Below, in pieces: positions 62,003 to 64,000 of a DNA stretch of 64,000 nucleotides. The position numbers and the translations under genes were made by a program. Under the pieces are notes generated by a model that was not told where the DNA came from, made no database searches, and worked only from the letters and a program-made list of their open reading frames with translations. Numbering within the stretch: position 1 is the first letter of the stretch; each line of letters opens with the position of its first letter. Source of the DNA: Agapanthus africanus. Lineage: Eukaryota > Streptophyta > Magnoliopsida > Asparagales > Amaryllidaceae. The DNA is taken from positions 619,161,348 to 619,225,347 of the forward strand of contig CM057342.1 of assembly GCA_030015575.1 (NCBI GenBank). Reading direction: 5' to 3'.

Positions 62003-62760
62003 TGTTGTTATATGAAAACTCCACAAGGTTTAGGTGATCTTCCCATGAACCTCCGAAGTCTAACTTACAAGCTCTCAGTATATCTTCCAGGATCTAAATT
62101 GTTCGCTCGGATTGTCTGTCTGTTTAGGGATGATGCGCTGTGCTGAAATTCAGTCTCGTTCCCAGGCTAGCTTGAAGACTCTGCCAAAATTGGGATCAGA
62201 ATCTAGTATCTCGGTCGGGGACAATGCAAACAGGTACCCCATGTAATCTCACGATCTCTTGCATGAGTTTATGGGTATCAAGATAAATATGATATATCTT
62301 GAAGGTTTAAATCTTACTTTAGATTTCTACTCACCTCTATGTACTTCCTTACCAACGTCTCGGTTGACTGGCCAACTCTAAATGGAATAAAGATAGCCGA
62401 CTTGGTGAGTCGATCCATAATAACCCAGACTGCGTCGTTACCCTTCGTGCTGCGAAGGAGAGCAGTCACGAAGTCCATGGTAATGTGCTTCTATTTCCAT
62501 TCTGAGATTGATAACGGTTGAAGTATACCAGCAGCTCTGTATTCAGCCTTCAATTGCTGACAGATTAAGCACTTTGCTACGCTCCTTCCTACTTCACGCT
62601 TCATTCCATGCCACCAGTAGTGTTGCCATAGATCCTTGTATATCTTCGTGCTGCCAGGGTGTACAGAATAAGGAGAACTGTGAGTTTCTTTTATCAACTC
62701 TTCTCGAACAGGGCTGACTGGTACGCATAAATGGCTCCCACACCGCAAGGATCCATCTTC
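62003..62760 (-). pseudogene. Gypsy integrase, cut at 62003
   Basis: On the minus strand the zinc domain comes first (62491-62748): HPGSTKIYKDL, WWHGMKREV and CLICQQLKAEY give the H-H-C-C residues. The core continues through the WVIMDRLTKSA region (62430-62390) and decayed sequence to SWEDHL and EFSYNN at 62003, where the chromovirus is inserted. Stops occur throughout 62010-62340. It is closely related to the plus-strand integrase at 58021-59149. Confidence 0.92.
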
Positions 62761-64000
62761 ATTGATGATGAAGTCAGTGCGAAGACCACTTTCTACTTGT
62801 TCTCGGATCTTTTGTAGCTTAGTATTATTTGCTTGAGCTACCTTGATCTGATTGACAAGAGTGAACTAAACTTGTAAGTTCATTAAAGATGAGGTATTAC
62901 CTGGCACAATTACTTCAATCTCCAATCCATGCAGTTCTTACTGTAGTCTCCACTGAGCGGTGGGGTTCATTGCTAAAGGCTAGCGACTAAGTGCATCGGG
63001 GACTATGTTCACATTTCCAGGATGATATTGTAGGTTGATGTCCGAATCCACCATGAGCTCGAGCCATCTTCTTTGCCGCATGTTGATTTCCTACTGTGTA
63101 AATACATACTTTAGACTTTTGTGGTCGGTGTATATATCCACTCACTCCCCTAATAAGTAGTGATACCAAATCTTGAGTGCAAAGATGACGGCTACCAATT
63201 CTAGATCATGTGTTGGATAGTTGCGCTCATGAACTTTTAATTGCCTTGATGCAAAAGCTAGAACTTTTCCATGCTGATGTAGAACACATCCTAATCTTTT
63301 ACCGGACGCATCACAATGCACATCAAATCCGCCAGATCGATCCGGTATTATGAGGATAGGTGGAGAGGTTAATCTCGACTTGAGTTCTACAAAAACCTTC
63401 TCACATGTTTCTGACCACATGAATGCTTCATCTTTACGTGTGAGTTTGGTCAAGAATGCTGTGATCTTTGAAATTCCTTCGATGAAGTGTTTGTAATATT
63501 CTGCTAAGCCCAAAAAACTTCTTATATCTTTGACGGACTTTGGTGTAGGCCATTCGCTGACAGCTGACACCTTTGCTAGATGCACAGAGATTCCTTCGCC
63601 TAAAACGATGTGTTCGAGAAATCCGACTTGATTTAGTCAAAATTCATACTTTCTGTACTTGGCGTAGAGCTGGTGTTGTCGTAATGTCTCCAGGACAATG
63701 CATAAGTGCTCGGTGTGCTCTTTCCGATTCTTTGAATACACTAGGATGTCGTCGAAGAAGATAACAACAAATATGTCTAAATACTCTCGGAAAACTTGGT
63801 TCATTAGGTTCATAAAAATGGTAGGTGCATTGGTCACCCCAAATGGCATTACGGATATTCATAATGGCTATAACGAGTCCTAAACACCGTCTTCGGAATG
63901 TCGGACTCTTTGACCTTCACCTGGAGATATCCTCAACGAATATCTAACTTTGATAAGACACAAGATCCACTTAACCGATCGAAAAGGTCATCGATGCGAG
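62761..64000 (-). pseudogene. Gypsy reverse transcriptase and RNase H, cut by window edge
   Basis: RT is read from 64000 down: DDLFDRLSG, SKLDIR and GYLQVKV, then after a frameshift near 63850 [10 protein letters not shown] and the catalytic [11 protein letters not shown] (63849-63637). A stop near 63637 precedes the connection domain. The ORF at 63585-63142 carries FLGLAEYY and then RNase H, with [12 protein letters not shown] and FASRQLK, ending at a stop after YYLLGE-type sequence. TDHKSL-type residues follow down to about 63110. It is a typical Ty3/Gypsy pol but non-functional as read. Gag, protease and the 5' LTR lie to the right of the window. Confidence 0.93.

Overview
The window is plant nuclear DNA, most likely from a dicot with a retrotransposon-rich genome. 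I see no host gene, rRNA, tRNA gene or CRISPR array. Nearly every base can be assigned to LTR retrotransposons stacked inside one another: Ty1/Copia and Ty3/Gypsy (chromovirus) elements plus non-autonomous derivatives. The plant assignment rests on Copia gag/RT and chromovirus integrase of plant type and on initiator-tRNA-Met primer sites (TGGTATCAGAGC). I cannot name the species.

Layout, outermost to innermost. (0) A minus-strand Gypsy pol (RT, RNase H, integrase) fills 62003-64000. (1) A plus-strand chromovirus cuts its integrase; only that element's 3' half (integrase and chromodomain 58021-59149, 3' LTR 59163-62002) is in the window. (2) That integrase is cut in turn by a minus-strand element with an LTR ending at 58020, a second LTR copy at 9182-9447, and a decayed coiled-coil/acidic ORF at 11274-12249. 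(3) Three elements sit inside layer 2: a plus-strand Copia-type LTR ending at 9181; an 11.5 kb LARD-like element at 13079-24535 (minus, target-site duplication GGAAT); and a Copia element at 25089-57594 (minus, TSD CACAC/AACAC). (4) The plus LTR is broken by a minus-strand Copia (5' LTR 3456-5350, gag-protease 197-1371) and by a solo LTR (5787-7909, TSD ACGAC). The Copia at 25-57 kb is broken inside its integrase by a 22 kb LARD-like element (29054-51080, plus, TSD ATTAC). (5) The leftmost Copia is cut by another LTR (1-196). The 22 kb LARD contains a further Copia-derived element (33637-43633, plus, TSD GGTTG). Both flanks are therefore about six insertions deep.

None of the elements looks autonomous as read. 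gag-pro is open in two Copia copies, but both lack the glycine of the protease DTG motif, and the pol regions carry stops and frameshifts. The two LARD-like elements have 3.9-4.5 kb LTRs, intact primer site and polypurine tract, and no recognisable protein, yet their termini and TSDs are nearly perfect. They must have been mobilised in trans, probably by a chromovirus, because the sequence before their polypurine tract resembles a chromovirus pol terminus.

The most interesting signals are structural rather than coding: a hairpin in the LARD LTRs with a compensatory base-pair change between families; an array of GTGCA-type short palindromes conserved inside both LARDs; serial hairpins at equivalent LTR positions in several Copia families whose stem sequences differ; and a block of about 150 bp shared between a Copia leader and the LARD interior.
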